In this document: one piece after another, positions 62,912-64,000 of the stretch
Position numbering within the stretch: the stretch's first letter is position 1
Layout of the letters: the number at the start of each line of letters is the position of its first letter
NCBI GenBank assembly: GCA_963974595.1
Contig: CAXBDA010000001.1
Location: 48,956-112,955, forward strand
Source: PZPK01 sp963974595
Lineage (GTDB): Bacteria; Pseudomonadota; Gammaproteobacteria; Pseudomonadales; Oleiphilaceae
Length of the DNA stretch: 64,000 nucleotides
Direction: 5' to 3'
The notes under the pieces: model-generated
Told to the model about the DNA's origin: nothing
Databases searched by the model: none
What the model saw: only the letters and a program-made list of their open reading frames with translations
Made by a program: the position numbers and the translations under genes

Positions 62912-63817
62912 TCAGCCTTTACCTTTCGTACGTGTATTATTTGGTTTTGCCTTCTTTTCAATATAATCAAAAATCATAGAGGCGACATCTTTACCTGTCG
63001 ATACTTCAATGCCTTCTAACCCTGGAGACGAGTTGACTTCCATCACCACAGGGCCATCATTTGCTCTCAAAATATCAACACCACACATTCCGAGCCCCAT
63101 TGTTTTGGCAGCATCAACAGCTGTTTTTCGCTCAGCTGACGATAGTTTAACAAGCTCTGCTGATCCACCACGATGAAGATTTGATCTAAACTCTCCTGGC
63201 GCTGCCTGGCGTTTCATTGCAGCGACAACTTTGTCACCTATTACAAGACAGCGTATATCAGCGCCGCCGGCTTCTTTAATGTATTCTTGAACCAGTATAT
63301 TAGCCTTTAATCCCATAAATGCTTCGATAATACTCTCGGCGGCTTTAGCTGTGTCTGCTAATACAACCCCTATTCCCTGGGTTCCCTCAAGTAGCTTTAT
63401 CACTACTGGCGCACCGCCAACATTTTTCAATAAATCATCGATTTTGTCAGGGTGATGAGCAAAGCCGGTTCTAGGTAAACCAATACCTTTTCGGGATAAG
63501 AGCTGCAATGATCGTAGTTTGTCCCTTGAACGGCTAATCGCTACCGACTCATTAATACAAAATGTACCCACCATTTCAAACTGCCGAACAACAGCTGCAC
63601 CGTAGAAGGTTACGGATGCACCAATACGAGGAATGACTGCATCGTATTTAGGTAATTCTTTACCCTTGTAACGCACAGTTGGCTTGCTACTGGTTATATC
63701 CATATAGCAGTGCATGGTATCAATGATATCGACTGTATGTCCTCTTTGCTCGCCAGCTTCTTTCAAGCGTCGTGTTGAGTAAAGGTTTGGGTTTCTGGAT
63801 AAGATCGCGATGTGCAT
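62912..63817 (-). CDS. rimK: Ribosomal protein S6 modification glutamate ligase RimK
   Basis: 301 aa. ATP-grasp ligase: YDAVIPRIGASVTFYGAAVV, VIKLLEGTQGIGVVLADT, GGADIRCLVIGDKVVAAMKR and VMEVNSSPGLEGIE (Mg/ATP site). It adds glutamates to the C-terminus of ribosomal protein S6. First gene of the minus-strand operon rimK, aspartoacylase-like, RimB-like; GAGGG lies 8 nt before ATG 63817. About 180 bp upstream remain in the window; no clear promoter was seen there. Confidence 0.92.
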   Translation of the reverse strand: MHIAILSRNPNLYSTRRLKEAGEQRGHTVDIIDTMHCYMDITSSKPTVRYKGKELPKYDAVIPRIGASVTFYGAAVVRQFEMVGTFCINESVAISRSRDKLRSLQLLSRKGIGLPRTGFAHHPDKIDDLLKNVGGAPVVIKLLEGTQGIGVVLADTAKAAESIIEAFMGLKANILVQEYIKEAGGADIRCLVIGDKVVAAMKRQAAPGEFRSNLHRGGSAELVKLSSAERKTAVDAAKTMGLGMCGVDILRANDGPVVMEVNSSPGLEGIEVSTGKDVASMIFDYIEKKAKPNNTRTKGKG

Positions 63818-64000
63818 TATAGTGCCCTCAAGATAGGTTTTTTTAGCTTTTTAAAGTGCCTCTTTGAAGGCTCTATACTGCGATTAATTTATTATTTGGT
63901 ACAACAAATTCTATTTGTAGTTACGATAAGAAGTAATGCAATATATTTAAAGAATCATAGGACTTATTCCAAGTTCTTATCTCATAGTTGCTTCACGATA

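Overview
The window reads as chromosome of a moderately AT-rich gammaproteobacterium, probably aquatic or marine and heterotrophic. Clues are a split B12-dependent ribonucleotide reductase (nrdJa/nrdJb, as in Pseudomonas), CopA/CopB copper resistance, a RimK operon, PtsP, CbpM, and a complete acyclic-terpene (citronellol/geraniol) catabolic cluster atuR-atuABCDEFGH. The genus cannot be fixed from the sequence alone. No rRNA, tRNA or CRISPR array was seen.

Layout. 1-7.7 kb: end of ackA, then pta, the nrdJa-nrdJb pair behind an upstream region rich in NrdR-box-like sites, and a patatin-like phospholipase. 7.7-10.0 kb: a 2.3 kb mosaic insertion with ISL3-type inverted ends and a perfect 8-bp target duplication. 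It holds an ISL3 transposase tail, a HigBA toxin-antitoxin pair, the front third of a Tn3-family transposase and the front of an IS3-family OrfA. 10-21.5 kb (all minus): a spermidine-synthase-like protein, a membrane-anchor/HupE pair, a molybdopterin oxidoreductase, an AraC regulator, a four-gene Lol/MacB-like envelope export cassette (LolA-like protein, ATPase, double FtsX permease, outer-membrane barrel) and an AhpD-like protein. 21.8-24.6 kb: copAB. 24.9-30.7 kb (minus): thiolase, FadB-like multienzyme, acyl-CoA dehydrogenase and CaiB-type CoA transferase, a beta-oxidation operon.

31-37.2 kb holds the most unusual locus. A 1045-aa membrane histidine kinase has a CheA-type HPt and ATPase but no CheW domain. 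It is divergent from a minimal MCP-like protein, two CheX-type proteins that end in the same nine residues (VDSGELELF), and a CheY. This looks like a self-contained, non-flagellar chemosensory-type phosphorelay and is my best candidate for an undescribed system.

37.2-51 kb: an OFA-type MFS transporter, atuR, and atuABCDEFGH in the canonical order. Copies of a REP/MITE-like intergenic repeat lie before atuA and on both sides of atuC. A perfect-arm palindrome upstream of atuA is a likely AtuR operator. 51-58.3 kb: a secreted nuclease/phosphatase-fold protein, a TPR protein with a degenerate receiver, an MFS protein with a 300-residue helical-repeat tail, a DUF211/VIT-like pair, and a cbpA that has lost its J-domain beside an intact cbpM. 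58.4-63.8 kb (minus): a UPF0316 membrane protein, ptsP interrupted by a frameshift at a six-base homopolymer, and the rimK / aspartoacylase-like / RimB-like operon.
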